Origin: Carboxylicivirga taeanensis
Lineage (GTDB): Bacteria; Bacteroidota; Bacteroidia; Bacteroidales; Marinilabiliaceae
Direction of reading: 5' to 3'
DNA: 64,000 nt
Assembly: GCF_051851475.1 (NCBI RefSeq)
Contig: NZ_JBPUSJ010000002.1
Location: 62,001 to 126,000 of the forward strand
Position numbers and translations under genes: made by a program. How positions within the stretch are numbered: the first letter of the stretch is position 1; each line of letters starts with the position of its first letter. Under the pieces are notes generated by a model. That model ran no database searches, had not been told where the DNA came from, and saw nothing but the letters and a program-made list of their open reading frames with translations. This document shows positions 8,547-16,667 of the stretch, piece after piece.

Positions 8547-9605
8547 ATGAAGAGAAATTGGCTTAAGAAATGTTGTTATTCAGTGACTTGTGTGGCTGTG
8601 GGGATGGGTGTTTTGGTATTTATATTAACCCGTGTGGCCTTACAATATCCTCACTTGGTGGAGAATTGGTATTCACGAGGCTTGTATCCGCTGGTTGTGG
8701 CGGCTTTAACAGCTTTTAGCAATCTGGTGTCTTTTTCATTGGATGATTTGTTTTACGCAGGCTTGATTACTTATCTCATCATTAATACAATTCTGTTATT
8801 GATGAGGCGATTACGGTTTCTAAGCTTTGTGAAACGGCATTTGGTAACGGTTGCTATCGTTTACAGCGCGTTTTATGTGCTGTGGGGGTTTAATTATTAC
8901 CGCAGTCAGTTAAATGAGCGGCTCGAATTGCAGGCGGCCGAGCCTGATGTAACCGAGTTAATGCAGGTTTTTGAATGGTTAATTAATGAAGTCAATGAGA
9001 GCTATACCCCAATATACACGATTGATCGGCCTGAGGTGCTGAGGCTTATCCGAAAGGAGTACGAGGCACATGCTGATTTTCTGCGGGTGGAAGTGGAGGC
9101 GCTTGAGTTTAAGCCCAAACCCATTTCGTTAAGTCGTTTCTTTGCTGCCGCTACCATTTCGGGCTATTACGGGCCGTTTTTTGGCGAAACACATGTTAAT
9201 AGCTACATGTTACCCCTTGGTGTGCCGGTTGTTATGGCCCATGAAATAGCGCACCAGCTGGGTGTGACCAGTGAGGCCGAAGCCAACTTCTATGCCTGGT
9301 ATATCTGCAGTCACTCGCCGGATAAGCGTTTGGCATACAGTGCTAATCTACATCTGTTAAGGTATTTTATTTACACTTGCCATCGCTATGAAGGCTATCG
9401 GGAGTTGGCAAAAAAGATTCGCTATGAGGTACGGCACGATTTCTATAAATCGCATCGTCATTGGATGGCTTTAATGAATAATAAGGTGGAGCTGGTTGCT
9501 ACCAAAGTAAACGATGCCTATCTGAAAACCAATAGTGTAACAGCCGGGATTGATGATTATGACGGCGTAGTGAAATATGTGATGGACTACAAAACATCAC
9601 AATAG
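8547..9605 (+). CDS. DUF3810 membrane protein with HExxH zinc motif
   Basis: A 352-residue protein with three predicted membrane helices in the first 120 residues (17-33, 48-87 region, 99-115) and a soluble domain after residue 125. The soluble part has a zinc-protease motif, HEIAHQLG (His232, Glu233, His236), followed by SEAEANF, where Glu245 could be the third ligand. This order is that of DUF3810, a Bacteroidota family thought to be membrane metalloproteases. A TATTTTCG sequence just before the ATG resembles a -7 element, which would give a very short leader. The substrate is unknown. Confidence 0.85.
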   Translation: MKRNWLKKCCYSVTCVAVGMGVLVFILTRVALQYPHLVENWYSRGLYPLVVAALTAFSNLVSFSLDDLFYAGLITYLIINTILLLMRRLRFLSFVKRHLVTVAIVYSAFYVLWGFNYYRSQLNERLELQAAEPDVTELMQVFEWLINEVNESYTPIYTIDRPEVLRLIRKEYEAHADFLRVEVEALEFKPKPISLSRFFAAATISGYYGPFFGETHVNSYMLPLGVPVVMAHEIAHQLGVTSEAEANFYAWYICSHSPDKRLAYSANLHLLRYFIYTCHRYEGYRELAKKIRYEVRHDFYKSHRHWMALMNNKVELVATKVNDAYLKTNSVTAGIDDYDGVVKYVMDYKTSQ

Positions 9606-9768
9606 AAGCAATAAACCCGATTGGACCTGTTTATTCGTTTGGATCCTATTATGATGAAACCATACCACTTCGAGCACATAAAGTGGGGTGAATTTCCCTC
9701 TTTTTTTATTCATCATTTATATATAAGGCAAAAAAATATGAACTTTGCATCCGTTTTAATTGGGAGGG

Positions 9769-11217
9769 ATGTTAAACTATCGTTTTATAGGTAAGGTGCT
9801 GGGGCATATTCTGCTTGCACTGAGTGTTTTTATGCTGGTATGTGCTGCGGTGGCGTTTTTTTATGGTGAAGACGACATGCAGGCGCACCTGATGGCCGCT
9901 TTGGCCAGCATGAGTTTTGGTGGCGTAGCCAGTTGGCTTTGGCGTTCCACGCCTGATGAGGTAGGACGTCGGGAGGGCTTTGTGATTGTTACCTTAGTTT
10001 GGGTGGTTATGTCTTTGTTTGGCAGTTTACCTTATATACTTAGTGGCACTATTCCCGGGTTTACAAACGCCTTTTTCGAAACTATTTCGGGCTTTACCAC
10101 CACAGGCGCCTCTGTTGTGAGCGACATTGAAGCACTTCCGCACGGCATATTGCTATGGCGGAGCATTACACACCTGATAGGAGGAATGGGGATTATTGTA
10201 TTGGCCGTAGCCATATTGCCCTATTTTGGTTTTGGCGGTATGTCACTTTATAATGCCGAAGCAGCCGGTATCACCAACGATAAGTTGCATCCGCGCGTCA
10301 AGCACACGGCCAAACTGCTTTGGGGAATTTATGTGGTGCTCATTTTGCTCGAAACAGGATTTTTGATGCTGGGCGGTATGCCTCTTTTTGATGCGTTATG
10401 CCATAGCTTTGCCACCATTGCTTCAGGCGGTTTTTCTACAAAGAATGACAGTATAGCCGGTTATTCGCCCTATATTCAGTATGTGATTATTGTGTTTATG
10501 CTTTTTGCCGGCACCAATTTTACCTTGTTTTATTTTGCGTGGAAGGGAAAATTTAAAAAGGTGACTGAGAACCGGGAGTTCAGGATGTATTTAAAAGTGA
10601 TAGCGATTGTTACAGCCATTGTTACCATTACCCTGGTTTTCCTCGATCACCATAACGGTGAAGAATCGTTCCGCAAGGCCTTGTTTCAGGTGGTGAGCTT
10701 ACTGACAAGCACCGGCTTTGCAACGGATGATTATACCGCCTGGCATCCCTATTTAACCTACCTGATGTTTTTGTTGCTCTTTAGCGGCGCCTGTGCCGGC
10801 AGTACTTCGGGCGGCATCAAAATTATGCGACATTCCATATTGTTTAGGAATACTTTGCTGGAGTTTAAACGAATGGTGCATCCCAATGCGGTTATTCCTC
10901 TTAAAATTGAAGATAAACCTGTATCATCAGATACCGTGTATAAAGTGCTGGCCTTTGTGATCCTTTATATGACCATATTCTCCATTGGCACCTTTGCCCT
11001 CACCTTTTTTGGGATGGATATGGATTCGGCAATGGGCGCAGCGGCCACTACAATGGGAGGAATTGGCCCGGGCATCGGTACGGTTGGTCCGGTAGATAAT
11101 TTTTTCGCAGTGCCTCAGGCTGGTAAGTGGATATTGTCTTTCCTCATGCTGCTTGGCCGGCTTGAGTTGTTTACTGTATTAATTTTATTCTCACCGCATT
11201 TTTGGAAGAATAATTAG
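9769..11217 (+). CDS. trkH: TrkH-type potassium uptake channel, copy 1
   Basis: A 482-residue membrane protein with the four pore loops of the Trk/Ktr/HKT family: TISGFTTTGAS, TIASGGFSTK, LTSTGFATDDY and MGGIGPGIG. The glycine of the filter is kept in all four. TrkH moves K+ inward together with a cytosolic NAD-binding TrkA ring; no trkA is found in this window. I chose the ATG at 9769 rather than the TTG at 9760 because the protein then begins MLNYRF, matching MLNKRF in the next gene. It and copy 2 are tandem paralogues 63 bp apart. Confidence 0.93.
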   Translation: MLNYRFIGKVLGHILLALSVFMLVCAAVAFFYGEDDMQAHLMAALASMSFGGVASWLWRSTPDEVGRREGFVIVTLVWVVMSLFGSLPYILSGTIPGFTNAFFETISGFTTTGASVVSDIEALPHGILLWRSITHLIGGMGIIVLAVAILPYFGFGGMSLYNAEAAGITNDKLHPRVKHTAKLLWGIYVVLILLETGFLMLGGMPLFDALCHSFATIASGGFSTKNDSIAGYSPYIQYVIIVFMLFAGTNFTLFYFAWKGKFKKVTENREFRMYLKVIAIVTAIVTITLVFLDHHNGEESFRKALFQVVSLLTSTGFATDDYTAWHPYLTYLMFLLLFSGACAGSTSGGIKIMRHSILFRNTLLEFKRMVHPNAVIPLKIEDKPVSSDTVYKVLAFVILYMTIFSIGTFALTFFGMDMDSAMGAAATTMGGIGPGIGTVGPVDNFFAVPQAGKWILSFLMLLGRLELFTVLILFSPHFWKNN

Positions 11218-11280
11218 TATAAAAGTGCTTTATATTAGAAAAAATAACATCTTTGCTTCTTAATCTCTGCTGGTGGAATA

Positions 11281-12732
11281 ATGCTTAATAAACGATTTAT
11301 AATTCTTGTACTGGGACTGCTTTTGGTAGTCGAGGGGGTTTTTATGCTGTTATCAGCAGGTGTGTCGCTTTTATATGGCGAATACGATTTACCTTACCAT
11401 TTAATTGCCGCAGCCATCTGTATTGTTTTGGGGGGGATAACCAGTTTTATGTTGCGAAAAGCACCCAAGGACATTGGTAAGCGCGAAGGCTACCTGATTG
11501 TTGCTTTAGTGTGGGTGGTATTTTCCTTTTTTGGTCTGCTGCCTTTTTACCTGAGCGGAGCCATCCCTTCCTACACCGACGCCTTTTTTGAAACCATATC
11601 GGGGTTTACAACTACCGGGAGTAGCATTTTAAATGATATTGAGGCATTGCCGCATGGCTTATTGTTTTGGCGAAGTCTGATTCAGTGGTTGGGTGGTATG
11701 GGAATCATCGTGCTTTCTCTCGCCATTCTGCCCGTATTAGGGGTAGGTGGGATGCAGATGTTTCTCGCCGAAGTACCTGGGCCGGCTCCCGACAAATTGC
11801 ACCCGAGAATTACAGAGACAGCTAAGCGCCTGTATGGTATTTACGTGCTGTTTACAATTGCCGAAGCTATTCTGCTGGTGTTTGGTGGCATGACGCCGTT
11901 TGATGCAATCTGTCACTCATTTACCACCATGGCTACCGGAGGTTACTCCACAAAACAGGCCAGTGTGGCCTATTTCTCATCGCCCTTTATTCAATACACT
12001 ATTATACTGTTTATGTTTGTTGCCGGCGCCAACTTTACATTGTCATACAGTGTGCTGCGGGGGAAGGTAAAAAAGGTCATTAAGGATGAAGAGTTTCAGG
12101 CTTACACCGGTATTATTATTGGGGTAAGTGCCTTGGTTGCTGCTGTTTTATACTTCACCGAAGAGAATATATTCATTGAAAAAGCCTGGCGTGATGGTTT
12201 ATTCCAGGTGGTGTCAATTATTACCACAACCGGTTATGCTACGGCCGACTATCTGTTGTGGGTGCCTTTCTTGAGTATCGTGATTTTTTTACTCATGTTT
12301 ACGGGCGGCTCGGCGGGTTCAACAGGCGGAGGTATTAAAATTGTGCGTATCGTACTGCTCATGAAAAACAGCTTTTTCGAGCTGAAGCGCTTGGTGCACC
12401 CCAATGCTGTGATTCCTGTCAGGTACAACAACAGGGCTGTTAATCAGGGCATCATTACCAATGTGCTGGCCTTTATTGTTATTTACATGATGACTGTTGG
12501 CATTTCGATGATCATCATGAGTATTATGGGCTATGACCTGGACACGGCTCTTGGTGCAGTGGCAACATCCATTGGTAACATCGGGCCGGGATTGGGCGAT
12601 GTTGGACCTGCATTTAACTTTTACGAAGTGCCGGCTTTCGGAAAATGGTTTCTGTCCTTTCTGATGCTGATTGGCCGTTTGGAGCTGTTTACTGTTATCT
12701 TGCTGTTTTCACCGTATTTCTGGAAGGAGTAA
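11281..12732 (+). CDS. trkH: TrkH-type potassium uptake channel, copy 2
   Basis: A 483-residue protein clearly paralogous to the preceding gene along its full length. The pore loops read TISGFTTTGSS, TMATGGYSTK, ITTTGYATADY and IGNIGPGLG. The second loop has TGGYS where copy 1 has SGGFS, and the fourth has GNIGPG where copy 1 has GGIGPG, so the two may differ in ion preference or gating. Copy 2 also has LAEVPGPAPDK after the first repeat where copy 1 has YNAEAAGITNDK. The pair probably arose by tandem duplication followed by divergence and is likely co-transcribed. Confidence 0.93.
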   Translation: MLNKRFIILVLGLLLVVEGVFMLLSAGVSLLYGEYDLPYHLIAAAICIVLGGITSFMLRKAPKDIGKREGYLIVALVWVVFSFFGLLPFYLSGAIPSYTDAFFETISGFTTTGSSILNDIEALPHGLLFWRSLIQWLGGMGIIVLSLAILPVLGVGGMQMFLAEVPGPAPDKLHPRITETAKRLYGIYVLFTIAEAILLVFGGMTPFDAICHSFTTMATGGYSTKQASVAYFSSPFIQYTIILFMFVAGANFTLSYSVLRGKVKKVIKDEEFQAYTGIIIGVSALVAAVLYFTEENIFIEKAWRDGLFQVVSIITTTGYATADYLLWVPFLSIVIFLLMFTGGSAGSTGGGIKIVRIVLLMKNSFFELKRLVHPNAVIPVRYNNRAVNQGIITNVLAFIVIYMMTVGISMIIMSIMGYDLDTALGAVATSIGNIGPGLGDVGPAFNFYEVPAFGKWFLSFLMLIGRLELFTVILLFSPYFWKE

Positions 12733-12738
12733 TTGGTT

Positions 12739-13083
12739 TTACTCCTGGCGACTTTTAATGAGTTGTTCTACTTCTTCCAATGTTGAAAGAGGCAATGAGT
12801 TGAGCTCCCTGGTTAGGTCAAACACCTTTTCTGTCCGACGCAGTTCGTTTAAGGGGTGATTGGCCGGTATTGACAGGTTACTTGGCGTCCATTCCATAAA
12901 ATCGTTGGGTGTGCAGCCTATGCGTACGCATAAGCGTTCCAGTAAATCCAGATTTAAGCGGTTAACACGGTTGTTCTTCACTTTACTGGCAAAGCTTTCT
13001 GAAAATCCGGCTTTACGAAGAAAAGTAAATGGACGGTCGATGGCTTTGGCTTTAAAAATGCGGGTAAAATTGTATCGCAGCAT
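12739..13083 (-). CDS. Small XRE/Cro-type helix-turn-helix protein
   Basis: A 114-residue protein. Residues 1-65 hold a Cro/C1-type HTH (FLRKAGFSESFASKVKNNRVNRLNLDLLERLCVRIGCTPNDFM), ending with the common CxPxDF-like element IGCTPNDFMEW. The C-terminal half is helical and charged (LRRTEKVFDLTRELNSLPLSTLEEVEQLIKS). It converges with trkH copy 2, with only 6 bp between stop codons. The ATG at 13083 is preferred over a TTG at 13089. The regulated genes are unknown; it could be self-regulating from the AT-rich gap upstream. Confidence 0.8.
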   Translation of the reverse strand: MLRYNFTRIFKAKAIDRPFTFLRKAGFSESFASKVKNNRVNRLNLDLLERLCVRIGCTPNDFMEWTPSNLSIPANHPLNELRRTEKVFDLTRELNSLPLSTLEEVEQLIKSRQE

Positions 13084-13400
13084 GGTCAATGAGGTTTAGT
13101 TGGTTATTGGTTGAAGCAACTTGCGTTAACCGTACTTTAAATTGTTTAAATAGCAAGTTATATTATTTATACTACAATGTAAATAGCGTCAATCAGTCCA
13201 TATTAGTCTGAATTTGTAGTCAATCATTTTATAACTAAAAAGTAGTTGCGCCAAAAAGTATATTAATTAGTTATAAGCAAATGGTAATTGGTTGTTCTTG
13301 TGTTTAAATTGTTCATAAGTATAGAAAAGTGGTGTCAAATAGAAAATAATTAGTGAATCACCAGTGGACGGTGGTATTATTTGCCGATAGGTGAGGTCGT

Positions 13401-13455
13401 GTTATACTACGAAACGTTCTCAGAACGCTGCATGGCTCGAATATTCGTGTATAAC
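13401..13455. repeat. Imperfect long inverted repeat, cruciform-like
   Basis: GTTATACTACGAA at 13401-13413 pairs with TTCGTGTATAAC at 13444-13455 with one bulged base. Inside the loop lies a second perfect hairpin, CGTTCT-C-AGAACG (13415-13427). The nested layout resembles short mobile or REP-like intergenic repeats. Confidence 0.55.
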
Positions 13456-13472
13456 CCGCAGGCTGTTTCTTG

Positions 13473-13504
13473 TTTCCCGCAGATAGCGCAGATTTACGCA
13501 GGGA
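13473..13504. repeat. Short GCAGAT/GCGCAGATT direct-repeat motif
   Basis: The stretch contains a repeated GCAGAT unit about 9 bp apart, bounded by TTCCC and GGGAA. Very similar stretches are scattered in intergenic DNA of many bacteria. Its origin is not known to me. Confidence 0.4.
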
Positions 13505-13530
13505 AGGCGTTATTTATTAAAGGGAAGAAA

Positions 13531-13557
13531 TTTTCCAAAGTTCTCAACTTTGGAAAA
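13531..13557. repeat. Perfect 12 bp inverted repeat
   Basis: TTTTCCAAAGTT at 13531-13542 and AACTTTGGAAAA at 13546-13557 flank a 3 nt loop. It lies 29 bp after the stop of the minus-strand YciO-like gene, so it may act as its terminator, but the T tract that follows on the minus strand is short. It could equally be an interspersed repeat. Confidence 0.55.
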
Positions 13558-13585
13558 GTTTTAGGGAAGAAATCGTCAGGCGCAG

Positions 13586-14200
13586 TTAGAGTTCAATTTC
13601 CCCTTTCCCATACCTCACAACCTCCAGTTCATCGCCGGTACAATCGATTATAGTAGATGGTTCGTTGTTGCCAAAGCCGCCATCAATCACCACATCCACC
13701 AAATCGGCAAATTTTTCATAAATCAGTTCCGGATCGGTGGTGTATTCAATAATATCATCTTCGTCTCTAACGGAAGTGGAAAGAATCGGATTGCCCAGCT
13801 CTTTCACTAATTCCCGGATAATGTTGTTATCGGGCACCCGGATACCAATGGTTTTTTTATTATTCTTGAAGAGTTTGGGCACATTGCTGTTGGCAGGTAA
13901 AATAAACGTGTAAGGCCCCGGTAAGTGCCGTTTCATGAGTTTAAACACATGGTTGTTCAAGGGCTTGGTAAAATCAGAAATATGGCTGAGATCGTAGCAG
14001 ATAAAAGACAGGTTTGCCTTTTTCAGGTTGATATCTTTGATGCGTGCTACCTTTTCAACGGCTTTGGCATTGTTAATATCGCAGCCAATGCCATAGATGG
14101 TATCGGTGGGGTAGATGACGATGCCACCATTACGAAGAACCTCAACGATTTTTCGTATTTCCTTTTCATTCGGGTTTTCCGGATAGAGTTTAACTAACAT
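13586..14200 (-). CDS. Sua5/YciO/YrdC family protein, YciO-like
   Basis: A 204-residue protein of the threonylcarbamoyl-AMP synthase fold. Motifs are GGIVIYPTDTIYGIGC, IKDINLKKANLSFICYDLS, LPGPYTFIL, KTIGIRVPDN and NPILSTSVRDEDD, ending VVRYGKGE. Length and the KANLSF / ICYDLS spacing fit the YciO subgroup better than TsaC, which makes the tRNA t6A37 precursor. It may be the only such enzyme in the cell or a YciO paralogue; this window cannot tell. The start is supported by a strong AAGGAGG site 5 bp before the ATG, which is unusual in this genome. Confidence 0.85.
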   Translation of the reverse strand: MLVKLYPENPNEKEIRKIVEVLRNGGIVIYPTDTIYGIGCDINNAKAVEKVARIKDINLKKANLSFICYDLSHISDFTKPLNNHVFKLMKRHLPGPYTFILPANSNVPKLFKNNKKTIGIRVPDNNIIRELVKELGNPILSTSVRDEDDIIEYTTDPELIYEKFADLVDVVIDGGFGNNEPSTIIDCTGDELEVVRYGKGEIEL

Positions 14201-14254
14201 GGTACCTCCTTAGTTTGCTTAAAAATAGCAAATTAAATCCAAATATTCAGATAC

Positions 14255-14292
14255 AAAAAAAGGTTCTGCTATTGCTAACAGAACCTTTTTTT
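14255..14292 (-). terminator. Terminator of the SRP RNA-tRNA operon
   Basis: AGGTTCTG at 14261-14268 pairs with CAGAACCT at 14279-14286, with A and T tracts on both sides. It starts 2 bp after the last tRNA and ends the RNA operon. The A and T tracts let it work in both directions. Confidence 0.9.
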
Positions 14293-14293
14293 G

Positions 14294-14376
14294 TGGGGAG
14301 AGCAGGATTCGAACCTACGAAGACATAAGTCAGCGGAGTTACAGTCCGCCCCAGTTGGCCACTTTGGTATCTCCCC
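14294..14376 (-). tRNA. tRNA-Tyr (GTA), copy nearest the terminator
   Basis: 83 nt with acceptor GGGGAGA/TCTCCCC and discriminator A, anticodon loop CTGTAAC (GTA), a long variable arm as in class II tRNAs and the T arm GGTTCGAATCC. The 3' CCA is not encoded. It is identical to the tRNA-Tyr at 14590-14672. Confidence 0.97.
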
Positions 14377-14420
14377 AACTGATAAATTCAATAAAAAAGC
14401 CATTCAAAAGAATGGCTTTG

Positions 14421-14493
14421 AGCGGAAGACGGGGCTCAAACCCGCGACCCTCAGCTTGGAAGGCTGATGCTCTATCAACTGAGCTACTTCCGC
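14421..14493 (-). tRNA. tRNA-Gly (TCC)
   Basis: 73 nt with acceptor GCGGAAG/CTTCCGC, D arm TAGCTCAGTTGATAGAGC, anticodon loop CTTCCAA (TCC) and T arm GCGGGTTTGAGCCCCGT. The CCA end is not encoded. Confidence 0.97.
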
Positions 14494-14509
14494 AATAATT
14501 AAAATATTG

Positions 14510-14583
14510 AGCCTGTGGAGGGACTCGAACCCCCGACCTGCTGATTACAAATCAGCTGCTCTAGCCAGCTGAGCTACACAGGC
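14510..14583 (-). tRNA. tRNA-Thr (TGT), second copy in the operon
   Basis: 74 nt with acceptor GCCTGTG/CACAGGC, anticodon loop TTTGTAA (TGT) and T arm CGGGGGTTCGAGTCCC. It is identical to the tRNA-Thr at 14726-14799. Confidence 0.97.
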
Positions 14584-14589
14584 AAATGG

Positions 14590-14672
14590 TGGGGAGAGCA
14601 GGATTCGAACCTACGAAGACATAAGTCAGCGGAGTTACAGTCCGCCCCAGTTGGCCACTTTGGTATCTCCCC
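14590..14672 (-). tRNA. tRNA-Tyr (GTA), copy nearest the promoter
   Basis: 83 nt, identical to the other tRNA-Tyr, with anticodon GTA and long variable arm. Together with the adjacent tRNA-Thr it forms a Thr-Tyr unit that occurs again downstream, split by tRNA-Gly. Confidence 0.97.
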
Positions 14673-14725
14673 ATCAATCACTTTCAATATTTTTAATCTT
14701 TTCTCACAACTCGTTTGTTGTTGAG

Positions 14726-14799
14726 AGCCTGTGGAGGGACTCGAACCCCCGACCTGCTGATTACAAATCAGCTGCTCTAGCCAGCTGAGCTACACAGGC
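14726..14799 (-). tRNA. tRNA-Thr (TGT), first copy in the operon
   Basis: 74 nt, anticodon TGT, identical to the second tRNA-Thr. It begins only a few bases after the 3' end of the SRP RNA, so the two must be cut from one transcript. Confidence 0.97.
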
Positions 14800-14803
14800 G
14801 GGT

Positions 14804-14900
14804 GGGTAAGCTACCCATATCGCACTGCTACAACCGTCTACCCTTGCTGCCGCCAGGCCCTGGGGGAGTTCAACAGGAGCTAGTCGTATGGGACTTACCC
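14804..14900 (-). ncRNA. ffs: Bacterial small signal recognition particle RNA (4.5S type)
   Basis: The ends pair (minus strand GGGTAAG... with ...CTTACCC, + positions 14894-14900 and 14804-14810), and the helix continues through CGTATGGG/CCCATATCG. The apex at 14845-14863 reads CCAGGGCCTGGCGGCAGCA, which aligns with the Ffh-binding site: symmetric loop strands CAGG and AGCA, stem GCC/GGC, and a TGGC tetraloop instead of GGAA. At about 97 nt it is a little shorter than the E. coli RNA. It binds Ffh to target membrane proteins. Boundaries are judged from pairing and may be off by a few bases. Confidence 0.88.
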
Positions 14901-14924
14901 GTGTTTGTTTCTTGATTGCGGATG

Positions 14925-14955
14925 CAAAAGTAGGGCAATTTTTCATCCTTGCAAA
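14925..14955 (-). promoter_or_regulatory. Strong promoter of the SRP RNA-tRNA operon
   Basis: On the minus strand TTTG (14952-14955) and TACTTTTG (14925-14932) are separated by exactly 19 bp, an ideal Bacteroidota TTTG-N19-TAnnTTTG promoter. It is about 25 bp before the predicted 5' end of the SRP RNA. Confidence 0.85.
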
Positions 14956-15121
14956 TATTCAGCACTACTTTTTTTTGCTGAAATAGCTAAAGTGGTGAAA
15001 ATGAAAAACAAAATTTTTCATTTTTTTTATTGATAGTTGATGGCCAAATTAAATCTTGGCCGATTCGCCGGGTTTAAAAGGATATTTGTATTTTAGATGT
15101 CGATAACTTAAAATCTAAATT

Positions 15122-15715
15122 ATGGAAAATGAAAACAAGACTCCATCTAAAAGTTGGATCAATAACGGAGTAATATTCGGGGCCGTCCTGGTTGTTATGA
15201 ATGTTCTGATGTATCTCGTGGTTGACCTGGAGAAGATTTCCTTGATGGGATTTGCCGGAATTGGAATCGTATTCGGGTTTTTACCTGTAATTATTGGCTT
15301 AATCATTATCATCAGAAATTACCGAAAGGAACTGGGAGGCTATATGAAACTAAAGCAAGGCATGCTGTATGGAACTTATGTAACATTTGTGGCTGCCGTT
15401 ATTGTTGCGATATATTCTATCGCTTTCAATAATTTCATTGATCCCGACTATGTGCAAAAAACTCAAGAGGCTGTTATAGAAAAAACATACAATTTTATGG
15501 AATCAAGCGGTGTTCCTCAGAGTGCTATTGACGAGCAGCTTGGTGAAATGGAGAAGGAAATGCAAAAAGAGGTGGATAATGCTAAATTGATTTCGCCATT
15601 GAAATCTATTCTTTATACCACTATTATGGGGTTTGTTATTTCTCTTATCTTAGCAGCAATATTTAAAAAGGAGCCTTCGGTGTTTAATACCACAGAAGGG
15701 GTAGAAGAAGCTTAA
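15122..15715 (+). CDS. DUF4199 family membrane protein
   Basis: A 197-residue protein with four membrane helices: two in the first 65 residues, one at about 80-105 and one near 165-185. A charged helical stretch between (residues 105-160) probably faces one side of the membrane. This is the DUF4199 pattern, a Bacteroidota family often found next to a GtrB-like glycosyltransferase as here, where the next gene starts 1 bp after the stop. The role is unknown; a link to lipid-linked sugar transfer is inferred only from this position. Confidence 0.85.
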   Translation: MENENKTPSKSWINNGVIFGAVLVVMNVLMYLVVDLEKISLMGFAGIGIVFGFLPVIIGLIIIIRNYRKELGGYMKLKQGMLYGTYVTFVAAVIVAIYSIAFNNFIDPDYVQKTQEAVIEKTYNFMESSGVPQSAIDEQLGEMEKEMQKEVDNAKLISPLKSILYTTIMGFVISLILAAIFKKEPSVFNTTEGVEEA

Positions 15716-15716
15716 T

Positions 15717-16667
15717 ATGGATTTATCAATTGTCATCCCCTTATATAACGAGGAAGAGTCAATCAACGAATTATATGCATGGATTCAGCGGGTAATTGAC
15801 CCGCTGAATTGGTCTTACGAGGTTATTTTTGTTGATGATGGCAGCAATGATGCCTCGTGGGAAAAGATACACACCTTACGTAAGGAATCACAGCATGTGC
15901 GTGGGATTCGCTTCCGGCGAAACTATGGTAAGTCGGCTGGCTTGTTTTGTGGGTTTGATGCTGCACAAGGCGACGTGGTGATTACCATGGATGCCGATTT
16001 GCAGGACAGCCCGGAAGAGTTGCCCGAGTTGGTGCGTATGGTTAAGGAGGATGGCTTTGATATTGTAAGTGGCTGGAAAAGGAAACGCTACGATCCGTTG
16101 GGTAAAACACTGCCTAGTAAACTGTTTAACCGCACCGTCCGCATGGTGTCGGGCATTAAATTGCACGATTTTAATTGTGGGTTAAAGGCCTACAGAAAAG
16201 AGGTGGTGAAAAACATAGAGGTGTATGGCGAGATGCACCGCTATATTCCTTTAATTGCCAAGCAAGCCGGATTTAACCGTATTGGCGAAAAAGTGGTGCA
16301 ACACCAGGAGCGGAAGTACGGCGTATCGAAGTTTGGCATTGAACGCACCATCAAAGGGTTTCTCGACCTGTTATCGGTAACATTTATTTCCAAGTTTGGC
16401 AAGCGACCCATGCATCTGTTTGGTGCCTTTGGAACACTCATGTTTATTGTTGGGTTTTTGTCCGCACTTTGGTTGGGTATAAGTAAACTGTGGTATGTGT
16501 ATCATAATATTCCGGCACGCCTGGTTACCGATAGTCCTTATTTTTACATTGCGTTGGCCAGTATGGTGATTGGTACCCAGCTGTTTTTGGCGGGCTTTTT
16601 GGGCGAATTGGTGTCGCGCAATGGTAGTGAGCGTAATCAATATCATATTGAAGAAACAATTAACTAA
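15717..16667 (+). CDS. GtrB/DPM1-like family 2 glycosyltransferase
   Basis: A 316-residue GT-A enzyme. It opens with LSIVIPLYNEEESI, has VDDGSND, DADLQDSPEE (the DxD-like metal site) and HDFNCGLKAYRKEV, and ends in two membrane helices (about 233-255 and 272-297). This is the layout of GtrB/ArnC/DPM-type proteins that transfer a sugar from a nucleotide sugar to undecaprenyl phosphate. It is the middle gene of a three-gene operon, overlapping the methyltransferase by one base (TAATG). The sugar is unknown. Confidence 0.9.
   Translation: MDLSIVIPLYNEEESINELYAWIQRVIDPLNWSYEVIFVDDGSNDASWEKIHTLRKESQHVRGIRFRRNYGKSAGLFCGFDAAQGDVVITMDADLQDSPEELPELVRMVKEDGFDIVSGWKRKRYDPLGKTLPSKLFNRTVRMVSGIKLHDFNCGLKAYRKEVVKNIEVYGEMHRYIPLIAKQAGFNRIGEKVVQHQERKYGVSKFGIERTIKGFLDLLSVTFISKFGKRPMHLFGAFGTLMFIVGFLSALWLGISKLWYVYHNIPARLVTDSPYFYIALASMVIGTQLFLAGFLGELVSRNGSERNQYHIEETIN

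Larger units (their letters stand above)
13084..13585. other. Gene-free stretch with AT-rich half and repeat-like half
   Basis: No gene is supported here. 13130-13380 is very AT-rich and could hold the promoter of the HTH gene. 13390-13560 is different in base composition and holds several inverted and direct repeats, listed separately. A 90-codon frame at 13381-13653 crosses these repeats and the end of the YciO-like gene and has no protein-like features. Confidence 0.6.

Noticed and set aside
13381..13653. A 90-codon plus-strand frame
   Set aside because: It crosses three repeat structures and the antisense end of the YciO-like gene, and the peptide has no domain or signal pattern.
14761..14946. 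A 61-codon frame over tRNA-Thr and SRP RNA
   Set aside because: The DNA is fully accounted for by the tRNA and SRP RNA genes; the frame is a chance reading.
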